DNA from: Actinomycetes bacterium
GTDB lineage: Bacteria > Actinomycetota > Actinomycetes > S36-B12
Length of the DNA stretch: 64,000 nucleotides
Assembly (NCBI GenBank): GCA_024639145.1
Contig: JAHEIZ010000003.1
Span: forward strand, 1 to 64,000
Reading direction: 5' to 3'
Position numbers and translations under genes: made by a program. Below are positions 26,443 through 36,580 of the stretch, piece after piece (within the stretch, counting starts at the first letter, position 1; every line of letters begins with the position of its first letter). The notes under the pieces were generated by a model, which worked only from the letters and a program-made list of their open reading frames with translations, made no database searches and was not told where the DNA came from.

Positions 26443-28134
26443 CTAACCCCGCCAGGTGAAGACATTCGGCTGCAGATTCGTCAGGGCCGTATTGCGTCGG
26501 ATCACGTCACTGAGGCGTGTGCCCTCGATGTCGCCGAGCTGCTCACCGCGCAGGGTCGACTGGTACCAGAGACGATCACCGTCGCGTAGGCGCGTGAACT
26601 GGTCCACCATGATCCGCTGGAACAGAGGCCCAACACTTGAATTGGGGACATGCCTCTCCGCCAGTCCGCCGACCCACAGGTCGATGTTGTCGACACTGCC
26701 GTACAACTCCTGCAATTGACGCTGCACTCTTCCGTCTGAAGTGATCTCGCGAAAGCTCGTCACCCGCGGTAGGCCGTAGGCGTCGCGCACCGAGTTGTAA
26801 TCAGCCAGCCCGTGATCTCGTCCGCGCTGGATATTCAGGGCCGCGAGATCCAGCCCACCGGAGCCAGGGGCACCGAACAGCATGTTGCGCAATTCATCAA
26901 CGACCGAGAGATCGACCTCCTGTGCGTTGCCGGATGCCGCCGCCTTCAAGAACACGTCGATGTCGCCCGCGTGATTCGGGGCGGAGGGATCGAAGACCCC
27001 CGAATTGAAGAAGGCATGAGCGAGCGAGATCGACTCACCGGCCTGTGAGCCATCGTCATTAAGCCGGGAAATCTCGCTGTCGAGCAGGCTGTGCCCGAAA
27101 CGGAATGCGCCGGTCGAGAATTCATTGGCGATCGAGGGATTCACCTCGGAGTGATAGCCCGAGTAGGGGCGAATGGCCTGACGGCCAAGAAGAGCGGGAA
27201 GGAATTCGTTGTAGGTAACGGCCTGCAGTTCGGCTATCACGACTCGGCGGGCGGCCTGAAACAGCTGCTCATCTGACCATGAGGGATGCGCGGCGGCCTG
27301 CTCAGCGGCCATACGGTTGTGCTCGCGCATGAACAGTGTCTGCAGCGAGATCAGATCAGGGTTCTCGTTCGCACGCACATCCCCGGCGAGATACAGCCGG
27401 GAATCCGGCATGACGTGCGCATCATTCGCGTTCGCAAGGCCTGAGGTGTTGAACGGCAGCATGTTCCCGGCGCTCGTGCGCATCAGGCCACCGTCGAACG
27501 TACGGAGCGCATCTGCCCTCGCCTTCGAAGAGCCGTACACCTGCGAGCCATCGATGAAGGCAGTCACGCTGTTCACCTGCTGCCGCGGATTCGCGCTCGA
27601 CGTTCCTGTGCCCGCGGCGACGACACTTCGCTTGAGCCCAATGGTCTTCACGCCGGTCGAGGCAGGATCGAACCAGGAATCACCCGCAGGCACCGCGATG
27701 GGCAGAGACTCCGTGGCGCCGGATTCACTGAGGTCGATGTCGTGATCGAGGAACTGACCCCAGACGTAGACGAAGTCGGAGAGCCCGCGGTCATTCACGA
27801 TGCTCGAAGTCTGGGTGCTCAGCGCATTGCTAATTACGCGCGGGCTCGGGCGCGTGGCTCCTGCGGCCGAGTTCGCTCCATCGCCGTACGCGGCTCCAGC
27901 CATTCGAAGCAGCCGGGTGCCCGCGGCACCTCGAGGGTCGTGAGCACCGCCTTTGCCTGAGCCGTCGAACGAATAGGGCTCCGTCAGAGACGGAAACTCC
28001 TCGCGCGGGCGTGGGTGCGGGCCGGCACTACGGTCGTGAGGGTGCCCGGGATCAGCGAGTGCGGTAGCGCAAGGCAGCACGAGGCCGAGGGCCAGTGACA
28101 CGACGGTGATGCGGGCAGACGCGGAGATTCTCAT
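26443..28134 (-). CDS. Secreted animal-type haem peroxidase
   Basis: A 563-residue protein with a Sec signal (about residues 1-27) followed by an Arg/Pro/His-rich segment. The catalytic domain has WGQFLDHDIDL with distal H131, SVTAFIDGSQVYGSS, MREHNRMA, YSGYHSEVNPSIANEFSTGA then FRFGHSLLDSEI with the proximal His near residue 344, and NIQRGRDHGLADYN. These define the peroxidase-cyclooxygenase superfamily (peroxidockerin/peroxinectin-like bacterial members). The secreted enzyme could oxidise halides or phenolics outside the cell. It is divergent from a small secreted protein gene (123 bp apart). Confidence 0.92.
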   Translation of the reverse strand: MRISASARITVVSLALGLVLPCATALADPGHPHDRSAGPHPRPREEFPSLTEPYSFDGSGKGGAHDPRGAAGTRLLRMAGAAYGDGANSAAGATRPSPRVISNALSTQTSSIVNDRGLSDFVYVWGQFLDHDIDLSESGATESLPIAVPAGDSWFDPASTGVKTIGLKRSVVAAGTGTSSANPRQQVNSVTAFIDGSQVYGSSKARADALRTFDGGLMRTSAGNMLPFNTSGLANANDAHVMPDSRLYLAGDVRANENPDLISLQTLFMREHNRMAAEQAAAHPSWSDEQLFQAARRVVIAELQAVTYNEFLPALLGRQAIRPYSGYHSEVNPSIANEFSTGAFRFGHSLLDSEISRLNDDGSQAGESISLAHAFFNSGVFDPSAPNHAGDIDVFLKAAASGNAQEVDLSVVDELRNMLFGAPGSGGLDLAALNIQRGRDHGLADYNSVRDAYGLPRVTSFREITSDGRVQRQLQELYGSVDNIDLWVGGLAERHVPNSSVGPLFQRIMVDQFTRLRDGDRLWYQSTLRGEQLGDIEGTRLSDVIRRNTALTNLQPNVFTWRG

Positions 28135-28256
28135 GCACGCATGTCACCAGTGGCTGCTGGGATCATGATGAGAGAAACCTGGGAGCTTCCTGTGAAAGCC
28201 AGTGATCGAGATCGCCTCCCCGCTATGCAATGCTCATGGACGAGGAAAGGGATTCC

Positions 28257-29075
28257 ATGCGCATCAGGCGAGCAGTAGTGACCATGACCGTGGCGGCATT
28301 AGCCGCGATAGGCCTCAGCGCCTTGGCCTCCCCCGCCCAGGCTGCGACTCCCGAGTACCTCTTCACCGTGCAGGCCGTAAAGGGTTCGACTTCCGCTGGT
28401 CATGCGGCGAAGGGCGAGGACGAGCGCTTCACCTTGACCCTTCAGGGAGTCGATCCGGTGACGAAGTTCGCCGATCGTCCGTTCCGCTCAGCCTCGGTGA
28501 TGAGCCCCGCAGCATTGGTCGCGAACTGGGATGCCTGGTTCGTCGGCTCTGCACCCAACGCCGTGCTGACCTACACCGGCGCAGCGGGCACGGCACCGAA
28601 CTCCATCGTCGTGACCCTGACGCGTCCTCGCTATGACAAGGTCGGTCGGACGCTGAGCTTCACGGCAACTCGCACCTACCGCACTCTCGAACCGAGCCAG
28701 AAGGGCAACGGCTGGAATCGACCTGCGACTCCGCGAGCATTCACCAGTGCGAGCCTGTTCATCGACGACGCGGGTAGCAATGCGACTGCGGGCCTCGTCT
28801 CGCAGATGCAGCAGGCTTTGCAGCCATATGTCTTCTCGCCCAATGACATGAATACTTGGTCAGCCGCCGTCCAGGCTCTCTCGTCGATTCTCAACGTGGC
28901 CTGGGCCCAGGGAACTCTTGTCGGAGCCACGCAGTCGGATGCCTACACCGTGGTCTGCGCGCCGACATCCGACCAGATCCTCAACGGGTACATGTCGTGC
29001 AGCGTGACCATGCAGCTACCTGGTGGAACTACCTACTCGACGACGTTGACCCAGATGATGGGTACTTCGGGCTGA
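28257..29075 (+). CDS. Secreted protein of a WFxDRPxR-type family, unknown function
   Basis: A 272-residue protein with a signal peptide ending ASPAQAA near residue 31. The mature region has FTLTLQGVDPVTKFADRPFR, LVANWDAWFVGSAPNAVL and ASLFIDDAG. The same pattern occurs in the secreted protein at 61495 (TWFTDRPARKSG, PPNSALVL, ASLFIDDA), so the two are paralogues. The C-terminal ~110 residues differ (a Cys pair, VCAPTSDQILNGYMSCSV). Start ATG 28257 follows GGAAAGG. From memory, similar proteins occur in cyanobacteria and other aquatic bacteria; role unknown. Confidence 0.75.
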   Translation: MRIRRAVVTMTVAALAAIGLSALASPAQAATPEYLFTVQAVKGSTSAGHAAKGEDERFTLTLQGVDPVTKFADRPFRSASVMSPAALVANWDAWFVGSAPNAVLTYTGAAGTAPNSIVVTLTRPRYDKVGRTLSFTATRTYRTLEPSQKGNGWNRPATPRAFTSASLFIDDAGSNATAGLVSQMQQALQPYVFSPNDMNTWSAAVQALSSILNVAWAQGTLVGATQSDAYTVVCAPTSDQILNGYMSCSVTMQLPGGTTYSTTLTQMMGTSG

Positions 29076-29114
29076 TCTGAGAGTTGGATTGGCGATGACG
29101 AGTGCGCACGTGCG

Positions 29115-30245
29115 CTATGAGGGCCATTCCAGCAGGGCACCCACCAAGTAACGATCTTCGAGAACTTCGGCATGCACTGTGCCCCGATAGGCCGAGGCAC
29201 GTACCCGCATCATGCGCATGCCTGCACCGTCAGCGGCCTCCGTTGCCGGCATGCCGCCATCGTTGCTCACGGTGATCTCAATGAGAGGACCCCGGCGATT
29301 GCCGCCAGACAGTTGAATGCGTACCTCGGCATTGCGGGCCCGCCCATGACGAATCGCATTCACCAGGCATTCCTCGATGATTCGGTACATCGCCAGCTGT
29401 GCGGGTGCACTGATCTGAATGGGTGTGGCGCGCTCAAGCTTGATGAACGCGTCGGAGATTGTTGTCGTCACCTCGCAGAGGTCCTCCATGGAGACAGTCA
29501 ACACGGCAAGGGCATCTGCAAGCCCCTGATCAATACCCTCACCGACTACCGAGTGAGCGAAGGCGCGCACCTGCGTCTCGTGCACGCGCAAGAGCCGTGC
29601 GGCGATCGAGCGCAGCGCCTCGGCGGTCTCGGTGTCCGAAATTTCCTCCGCGACGTCAACGAGTCGAATGCGTGCGACGAGAAGCTCTGACTGCACCGTG
29701 CCGTGCAGGTGATCGAAGACGCGAGCACGCAGTAGCTCGGAGTCGTCGTGCAGAGCGCGCCTTGCCTCATCCGATAGAAGTCTCTCTGCGGTGCTTAGTC
29801 GCTCACGCTGGGCGACGAGCAAGAGAACCAGGATCAGGAGCACCGCGAAGATGACCACGACCGACGCTTCGGCAGGGATCCAATTCGTCTTCGTGGACGA
29901 ATTGCTGCCGTAGAGCGCTCTGAGGAGCAGCACCCGAGTCACGAGCAGGATCACGCCGGTCACAATGCCGACGAGGATGAGATCGCGCGGACGAGTGGGA
30001 TCAACCTTCGACCAGCCGATGAGCAAGTACAGGCACATTAGGGTGACAAGGACCGTCAGCAGGTTGATACCGAAACGCAGGGCCAACGAGTACGACAACG
30101 ACTGACCCTTGATGGCCACGTCCGCGAGCACTCCGACAATCGGGGCGATGACCGAGAGAATCAGTGCGAGTGCGGTCCCGGAGAGAACCTGAGTGCGCCG
30201 AAGGTCAGACAGGCCGAACTGAGGGAAACCCCTAGAGTTTCGCAC
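29115..30245 (-). CDS. Membrane sensor histidine kinase (NarL-partner type)
   Basis: About 376 residues. Four hydrophobic helices (LSGTALALILSVIAPIVGVL, FGINLLTVLVTLMCLYLLIG, LILVGIVTGVILLVTRVLLL, AEASVVVIFAVLLILVLLLV) are followed by a dimerisation region with the putative phospho-His in VFDHLHGTVQSELLVARIR and an HATPase domain (RIIEECLVNAIRHGRARNAEV, DGAGMRMMRVRASAYRG). GTG 30245 is chosen because the longer frame overlaps the divergent regulator gene start; the exact start is uncertain. It pairs with the divergent LuxR-type regulator at 30287. The sensed signal is unknown; no extracellular domain of size is present. Confidence 0.83.
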   Translation of the reverse strand: MRNSRGFPQFGLSDLRRTQVLSGTALALILSVIAPIVGVLADVAIKGQSLSYSLALRFGINLLTVLVTLMCLYLLIGWSKVDPTRPRDLILVGIVTGVILLVTRVLLLRALYGSNSSTKTNWIPAEASVVVIFAVLLILVLLLVAQRERLSTAERLLSDEARRALHDDSELLRARVFDHLHGTVQSELLVARIRLVDVAEEISDTETAEALRSIAARLLRVHETQVRAFAHSVVGEGIDQGLADALAVLTVSMEDLCEVTTTISDAFIKLERATPIQISAPAQLAMYRIIEECLVNAIRHGRARNAEVRIQLSGGNRRGPLIEITVSNDGGMPATEAADGAGMRMMRVRASAYRGTVHAEVLEDRYLVGALLEWPS

Positions 30246-30286
30246 CGGCAACGCCCAACCCTTCTCCTGCCCAGCACAATAGCCAC

Positions 30287-30985
30287 GTGAGCAATGTTCA
30301 GCATTCGGACGGCGGAGAGCTGGGTGCCTTGGCACCGCTCGGTGTTGCCGTAGTCGAGGACGCTGCCATCTTCCGCGAGATTCTGGCTGAGGCCATTGAG
30401 AAGCACCCCAGGCTCACGTTGACCGCGATGGCTGGCTCGCAAGGCGAGGCTGCGAATCAGATTCCCTGGGCGACCACGACGCTTGTGACCATCGATCTGC
30501 ACCTGCCGGACGGCATCGGCATTGACCTCGCACGGAAGGTGCGCGCCACATACCCCCAGGTGCGCGTGTGCTTGCTCTCCGATCATCGTCGCCCGCCACT
30601 GATCGACGATCTTCCTGAATCAGAACGCCCTTACTGGTCGTACATCCTCAAGTCGAGCATCGATGGCCGCGCCCACCTGGGCGACCTGCTCTTCACCGCA
30701 GCAACGCAGGCGTTCGTTGATCCTCGGGTGAAGGAGTCGGTTACCGCGACAGAAGAAGCAGTCGAGACCCTGACAGTCCAGCAGCGCGAGATCCTCGCCT
30801 GCGTGGCGCAAGGTATGTCGAACGCCGCAATCGCACGCAAACTCGCTTCGTCAGAGAAATCGGTGGAGTACCACCTCACGCAGATCTATCAGCGGCTTGG
30901 CACTCTCGGCGACAAGAACGCAAATGCGCGCGTGACCTCTGCTGTGATGTACCTGCAGCGTTACGCGCCGTCCACTCGCGCATAA
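30287..30985 (+). CDS. NarL/LuxR-family response regulator
   Basis: A 232-residue regulator. The receiver domain has VAVVEDAAIFREIL, phospho-acceptor Asp in TLVTIDLHLPDGIGIDLA and the SDHRR/ILKSS (Thr/Ser and Lys) switch positions. The C-terminal HTH is LTVQQREILACVAQGMSNAAI, then KSVEYHLTQIYQRLG. GTG start; CACAAT lies 6 nt upstream, a weak leaderless -10. Divergent from its probable kinase, with only 41 bp between the starts. Confidence 0.87.
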   Translation: MSNVQHSDGGELGALAPLGVAVVEDAAIFREILAEAIEKHPRLTLTAMAGSQGEAANQIPWATTTLVTIDLHLPDGIGIDLARKVRATYPQVRVCLLSDHRRPPLIDDLPESERPYWSYILKSSIDGRAHLGDLLFTAATQAFVDPRVKESVTATEEAVETLTVQQREILACVAQGMSNAAIARKLASSEKSVEYHLTQIYQRLGTLGDKNANARVTSAVMYLQRYAPSTRA

Positions 30986-31003
30986 GTAGAACGGCTCTAC
31001 GCG

Positions 31004-31972
31004 CTAGGAACGAATAGCCCAACGGCCTGACGGTGAGTAGTACAGCGTGCGACCGCAGATAGCACCACCGCTGCCATCGTTCATCCACTGCGCCCATGAC
31101 GGGGTCCATCCTCCGCTGCTCACGCCAGCCCAATTCAATTGCGAATCATCGACATCGGCGCAAGATCCGCTTACAGGCAGACCTACCTGCTGCAGCACAT
31201 CCGGCGGCCCTGAATTCGAAGAAGAGGACTCACCTACAGCGCTAAAGCCTCGAATTGCGAGCGTCTTGCCGGTCTGGCTCTTGTTGCTCGTGTAATTACT
31301 CGTGGGTGATTGGTAAGCACTAGCGAATAGGTGCTTGTACGCCGAATTCGTGCCGCTATCTCTTGTGTTCCAGTAACCACCGGAGAACGAGGTTCCAAGG
31401 ACGCCATCTGCCTGTCGAATGTCAATGAGTTCCAGCTCATCAATCGACGGGAGATACCAATCGCTATAGCCACCCTGAGCTAACGTCGCAAAACGCGCCG
31501 CATTCGTACTAGCCGTTTCGGCCACGCCTATGTACGTCGCTAGAATCACGTTTGTACCTGCCTGACCAGTACCCAAGTTCTCACTGTTCGTTCCGATGTA
31601 GAGATCCGTGGCACTAGACCATGTCATGTTTGTGCTCTCGGCAAGGGAAACTTCCAGATAGTCGAATGGCAGGGCCGCCTGCTCTCCTGACGTGAGGGAC
31701 ACGGTCAACGTTGTCGGAGAACCACACATCGGTGGACACATAGGACCTGTGGCTGGATAAGTGTGAGATGCGCTGAAGGCCCCACTCCCTTTGACGAAGA
31801 ACACCTTTCCTCCACCGGGGCCAGTGTCACCGAGTTGGCATACGCCGCCTGAGGCGCACGAAAGAGTGGCTGCCGCGGGTGACGCCTGCCCGATCGAAGC
31901 AGCAAGAAGCGCAAGAGCCCCAACAGTCGCTGCGGCAGCTCCACGCTTGGTTCTTGCAATCCAGACCGTCAT
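31004..31972 (-). CDS. Secreted DUF1566-like protein with C-terminal SWAxW domain
   Basis: About 322 residues with a signal peptide ending SPAAATLS. The mature N-terminus has CQLGDTGPGGGKVFFV, the start of a DUF1566/Lcl-like (FGE/C-type-lectin-like) domain continuing through GGYSDWYLPSIDELELI and SGGYWNTRD. The last ~60 residues (SCADVDDSQLNW, GWTPSWAQWMNDGSGGAICG, RTLYYSPSGRWAIRS) match the C-terminus of the huge protein ending at 51993, so both carry a shared terminal module with two Cys. ATG 31972 has GAGG five nt upstream; ATG 31987 is possible. Confidence 0.75.
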   Translation of the reverse strand: MTVWIARTKRGAAAATVGALALLAASIGQASPAAATLSCASGGVCQLGDTGPGGGKVFFVKGSGAFSASHTYPATGPMCPPMCGSPTTLTVSLTSGEQAALPFDYLEVSLAESTNMTWSSATDLYIGTNSENLGTGQAGTNVILATYIGVAETASTNAARFATLAQGGYSDWYLPSIDELELIDIRQADGVLGTSFSGGYWNTRDSGTNSAYKHLFASAYQSPTSNYTSNKSQTGKTLAIRGFSAVGESSSSNSGPPDVLQQVGLPVSGSCADVDDSQLNWAGVSSGGWTPSWAQWMNDGSGGAICGRTLYYSPSGRWAIRS

Positions 31973-32120
31973 GGCTTCCTCACTCATTCCGCATCAGTCG
32001 ATGCACGCTCTCTCCGCGCACGCGTGTACGCGCGATTTGCCGAAGCGTTGCTGCGAGCTCACGAACGCGCAAACAGACCATGAGGGAATCGCAAAAGAAT
32101 TAGGGAAACCCCTTGATGCA

Positions 32121-32156
32121 CGAAGGGCGGCTCCCCCGTAGGGGAACCGCCCTTCG
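32121..32156. terminator. Hairpin terminator of groEL
   Basis: CGAAGGGCGG and CCGCCCTTCG form a 10-bp stem, extended past one C-A mismatch by TCCCC/GGGGA around a CGTA loop. It lies 20 bp after the groEL stop on the minus strand. There is no long U run, as is common in GC-rich actinobacteria. Confidence 0.75.
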
Positions 32157-32175
32157 AAAAGGTGGAGCAGACTTC

Positions 32176-33831
<1,656 letters not shown>

Positions 33832-33853
33832 TCAGTACGGACGGCCCTAGGAG

Positions 33854-33880
33854 TTGTCACTCTCAGGGCTCGAGTGCTAA
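33854..33880. promoter_or_regulatory. CIRCE element 1 (HrcA operator)
   Basis: TTGTCACTC-N9-GAGTGCTAA differs from the CIRCE consensus TTAGCACTC-N9-GAGTGCTAA at two left-arm positions. It is 44 bp upstream of the groEL start codon. Confidence 0.85.
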
Positions 33881-33887
33881 TCCAAAA

Positions 33888-33914
33888 TTAGCACTCTCCC
33901 CTGGTGAGTGCAAA
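33888..33914. promoter_or_regulatory. CIRCE element 2 (HrcA operator)
   Basis: TTAGCACTC-N9-GAGTGCAAA has one mismatch to consensus. Only 7 bp separate it from element 1, giving a tandem pair whose inner arms also form an inside-out inverted repeat (GAGTGCTAA-N7-TTAGCACTC). Confidence 0.88.
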
Positions 33915-33923
33915 CGGCGAGAT

Positions 33924-35141
33924 CTAGCCGACCGAGGTCGTGATCGTGAGCTGGGCCTCGGCGAAGGCATCCTTGGCGGGCACGGCCGCCGCCCCGGAGG
34001 TCGACGTCGCCCAAGCCTTGCCCAGCGGAGCCCAGACCCCGCTCATCTGGGGCACATTCGGCACCGGGATACCGAGCGAGCCCGCCGCCCCGAAGGCCTT
34101 GATCAAGGTGGAGGCAGGGGTGCCGGCCGTGGCCGCCGGCATGCGGCCGGCTGCAGTTCCGAAGGCCGTCTGCACCGGCAGGGCGGTCAGGCCGGTGCGC
34201 AGGAACTCCTTGGCCAGGGGGCTGCGCTTGTGCTGGGCGGCGAAGGCGGTGACGGCGAAGCCCTTCATGCCCAGGAGCGGCGACGGTTCGAGACCGGTGA
34301 CGATGGTGGGCAGCGGGGAGACCCTGTACTTGAATTTGAGGCTCGCCAGCGTTGCGGCATCCCAGGGGCCGGTGATCCAGAACGGCGAATCACCGTTGAC
34401 GAACGCATTCTTCGCCGCATCAGCGGTCAGCGCCGAGTCGATCAATGTGGTCTTGTTCCACGAATCGATCTTCGACTGATGAGTCGCGAAGACGCCGTTG
34501 TTCACGCCGATGTTCTGCACGTCCACGGCACCGGTGGCATCCGTGCCGAAGATGTATCCACCGAGGCCAGCGAAGAGCGGGTACATGCGGTACGCATCAC
34601 CACTCGCACCCTGTCCGACCGCGAACGGCACCGTGACCGTGCCGGCCTTCTTGAGCTTCAGCGCCTTCTTCGCGAGTGCGTCGAACGTCTTGGGCGCGGT
34701 CTTGACGAGCTTGGCATTCGTGATCAGCGCGACGTTCTCGAATGAGACCGGAACGCCGTACATCTTGTTGCCGTAGGAGAATCCTGAGAGGACGTTCGCG
34801 GGGAAAAGGCCCTTCTGCTCGGCGGTGAGCTTGGTGGGCGCGAGCAATTCGCCTTCGACGAGACCGCCGACCCACTCGTGCTCCATCGCGATGACGTCAG
34901 GGGCGTCCTTCAATGCGACGGTCGGAAGCTCGGCCTTGATGGCCGCGAAGTCCTTGACCACGACCGTGATCGGCTTGCCGCCGAAGCCCTTCGGGAACTG
35001 GCTGGTGAGCACATTCGCACGAGTCTGGTCGGCCCAGATGGTCAGCCCCGGTGTCGCGGGAGCGGCATGAGCTGGTGATCCGACGAGAGCCACGCCGGCC
35101 GCGATCGTGATCGCAGCGACTACTGCCACCTTCGTGCGCAT
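33924..35141 (-). CDS. Orphan extracellular solute-binding protein (sugar ABC type)
   Basis: A 405-residue protein with a Sec signal ending SPAHAAP near residue 27. LTIWADQTRANVLTSQF, PDVIAMEHEWVGGLVEGELL, NKMYGVPVSFENVALITNAK, FVNGDSPFWITGPWD and LLGMKGFAVTAFA follow the MalE-like (solute-binding family 1) pattern for oligosaccharides. It lacks a lipobox Cys, unusual for a monoderm, so it may be released, wall-bound or TM-anchored through its N-terminus. No ABC permease or ATPase genes are nearby. GGAG precedes the second of two ATGs (35141). Confidence 0.87.
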   Translation of the reverse strand: MRTKVAVVAAITIAAGVALVGSPAHAAPATPGLTIWADQTRANVLTSQFPKGFGGKPITVVVKDFAAIKAELPTVALKDAPDVIAMEHEWVGGLVEGELLAPTKLTAEQKGLFPANVLSGFSYGNKMYGVPVSFENVALITNAKLVKTAPKTFDALAKKALKLKKAGTVTVPFAVGQGASGDAYRMYPLFAGLGGYIFGTDATGAVDVQNIGVNNGVFATHQSKIDSWNKTTLIDSALTADAAKNAFVNGDSPFWITGPWDAATLASLKFKYRVSPLPTIVTGLEPSPLLGMKGFAVTAFAAQHKRSPLAKEFLRTGLTALPVQTAFGTAAGRMPAATAGTPASTLIKAFGAAGSLGIPVPNVPQMSGVWAPLGKAWATSTSGAAAVPAKDAFAEAQLTITTSVG

Positions 35142-35248
35142 CATGTCTCCGTCCGTGTGGTGAATCCCATCGTAAGCGCGCGAGCGCGAAGGAGCGATGA
35201 GCGGCGGACGGCGAGTAGGGCCGCTACGGCCGGCCCTCGTGCGGAGGT

Positions 35249-35545
35249 CTAGTTGACTTCTACGCCCAGGCGGCGAGCCGAGCGCGCCCGCTGGCGGGTG
35301 GCGCGCATCCGGCGCATCCGCTTGACCAGCATCGGATCGAAGGCGAGGGCCTCCGGAGTATCGATGAGGTTATTGACGATCTGGTAGTACCGAGTGGCAC
35401 TCATGTCGAAGAGTTCGCGGATCGCCTGCTCCTTGGCGCCGGCGTAGCGCCACCACTGGCGCTCGAACTCCAGGATCTCGCGGTCGCGGTCACTCAGCAT
35501 GGCCCCTGCTGCCTCGGAACTGAGGTGAGTGCGTGCGGCGTCCAT
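35249..35545 (-). CDS. DUF3263 protein
   Basis: A 98-residue actinobacterial protein. MLSDRDREILEFERQWWRYA then GAKEQAIRELFDMSATRYYQ is the DUF3263 core, a helix-turn-helix-like domain, and a basic tail RMRRMRATRQRARSARRLG follows, so nucleic-acid binding is likely. Start ATG 35545 has GGAGG 8 nt upstream; the longer open frame to 35710 overlaps the CPBP gene and lacks a ribosome site. Function unknown. Confidence 0.85.
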   Translation of the reverse strand: MDAARTHLSSEAAGAMLSDRDREILEFERQWWRYAGAKEQAIRELFDMSATRYYQIVNNLIDTPEALAFDPMLVKRMRRMRATRQRARSARRLGVEVN

Positions 35546-35642
35546 GCGTAAGGCCTCCGTGGTGCTGGGGGCGACCTGACCGTTGCCGATCGTGTCGCTT
35601 TCGTCCTGGTGTGCCCATTCTATGAGTCCAATTACACGGCTG

Positions 35643-36482
35643 TCATTCGCCCTGGGAAATTTCCCCGGGACGGGATGCCCGATCCCCCTGATCAGGCCCC
35701 TGCTCCTCATGATGATGCACCAATTCCTCGATCCCGGCAGCCGCGCGGTCGCGGATTCGGATGAGGAAGAAGCTGAAGAAGTAGCCCAGACCGTTGGTGG
35801 CCCAGTGCAGGCCCATCGGCCCCAGGATGCTGCCCGAGACCAGGCGCAGACCCACGAAGATCACGCCCGCCACTGAGGTCGTGAGCACGCTCAGGGCCAC
35901 GGCGATCACATTTCCCTTGCGGCCCTCGCCGGCCACTCCGCCCAGGGCCGGATTGGACTCGTGCGTGCCGATCGAGGGAAGGATGTGCCACAGGCCAAAG
36001 AGCAGGGACGAGATCACCAGGCCCCAGATCACTCCGTATCGACGGGCAAGCATGGAGAAGAGCACGGCCCGAAAGGCGATTTCCTCCATGAGCACGGTGC
36101 CGAACGGCACTTCGAGCAAGGTCTGGAACATGAGCCGTCCGCCGCTCATCTGGGCATAGCGCTCGTCATGGAAGGCCTCGCGGGTCTTCTTGAAGGAGGA
36201 GGCAATGGCGTACGCGAGGGTGACCAGGCCGATCGTGATCGCACCCCACACCAGACCGCGAAGGGCGAAGCGCCACGACAGGCCCATGTCTGTCCAGCTA
36301 TTGCCATCCAGCAGGCCGATCGCGACCAGTACGACGGAACTGCCGAAGGCCCAGAGGAGGAAGTGCGTCTGCGGTGCGATGCGGTTGTTCACCACGTTGA
36401 GGGCAATCATGAAGACGATCACCACGAGGACCGGCCACAGGGCCAAGCCGGTCTCCTGAGCGGGGGCATAGAGCTCAAACAT
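35643..36482 (-). CDS. CPBP-family intramembrane metalloprotease
   Basis: A 279-residue membrane protein with about eight hydrophobic segments. The CPBP/Abi active-site motifs are MEEIAFRAVLFSML (E-E-x3-R) and FGLWHILPS (His) with a later GLHWATNGLGY. Members are CAAX-prenyl-endopeptidase-like and cut or process membrane proteins or bacteriocins. Starts at ATG 36482 (GGAGGGGG upstream). Divergent from the spermidine-synthase-like gene (98 bp). Confidence 0.87.
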   Translation of the reverse strand: MFELYAPAQETGLALWPVLVVIVFMIALNVVNNRIAPQTHFLLWAFGSSVVLVAIGLLDGNSWTDMGLSWRFALRGLVWGAITIGLVTLAYAIASSFKKTREAFHDERYAQMSGGRLMFQTLLEVPFGTVLMEEIAFRAVLFSMLARRYGVIWGLVISSLLFGLWHILPSIGTHESNPALGGVAGEGRKGNVIAVALSVLTTSVAGVIFVGLRLVSGSILGPMGLHWATNGLGYFFSFFLIRIRDRAAAGIEELVHHHEEQGPDQGDRASRPGEISQGE

Positions 36483-36568
36483 GGCCTCAACCCCCTCCAC
36501 GACTCAGGACTCGTCTGGAGTCTAGGCGGCACTCCCCCATGCACACTCCGCTTCGCTCCCGGGTTCGC

Positions 36569-36574
36569 TACGGT
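36569..36574 (+). promoter_or_regulatory. Leaderless -10 hexamer of spermidine-synthase-like gene
   Basis: TACGGT lies 6 nt before the GTG at 36581; the in-frame ATG at 36539 has no supporting site. Confidence 0.5.
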
Positions 36575-36580
36575 TCCGTC

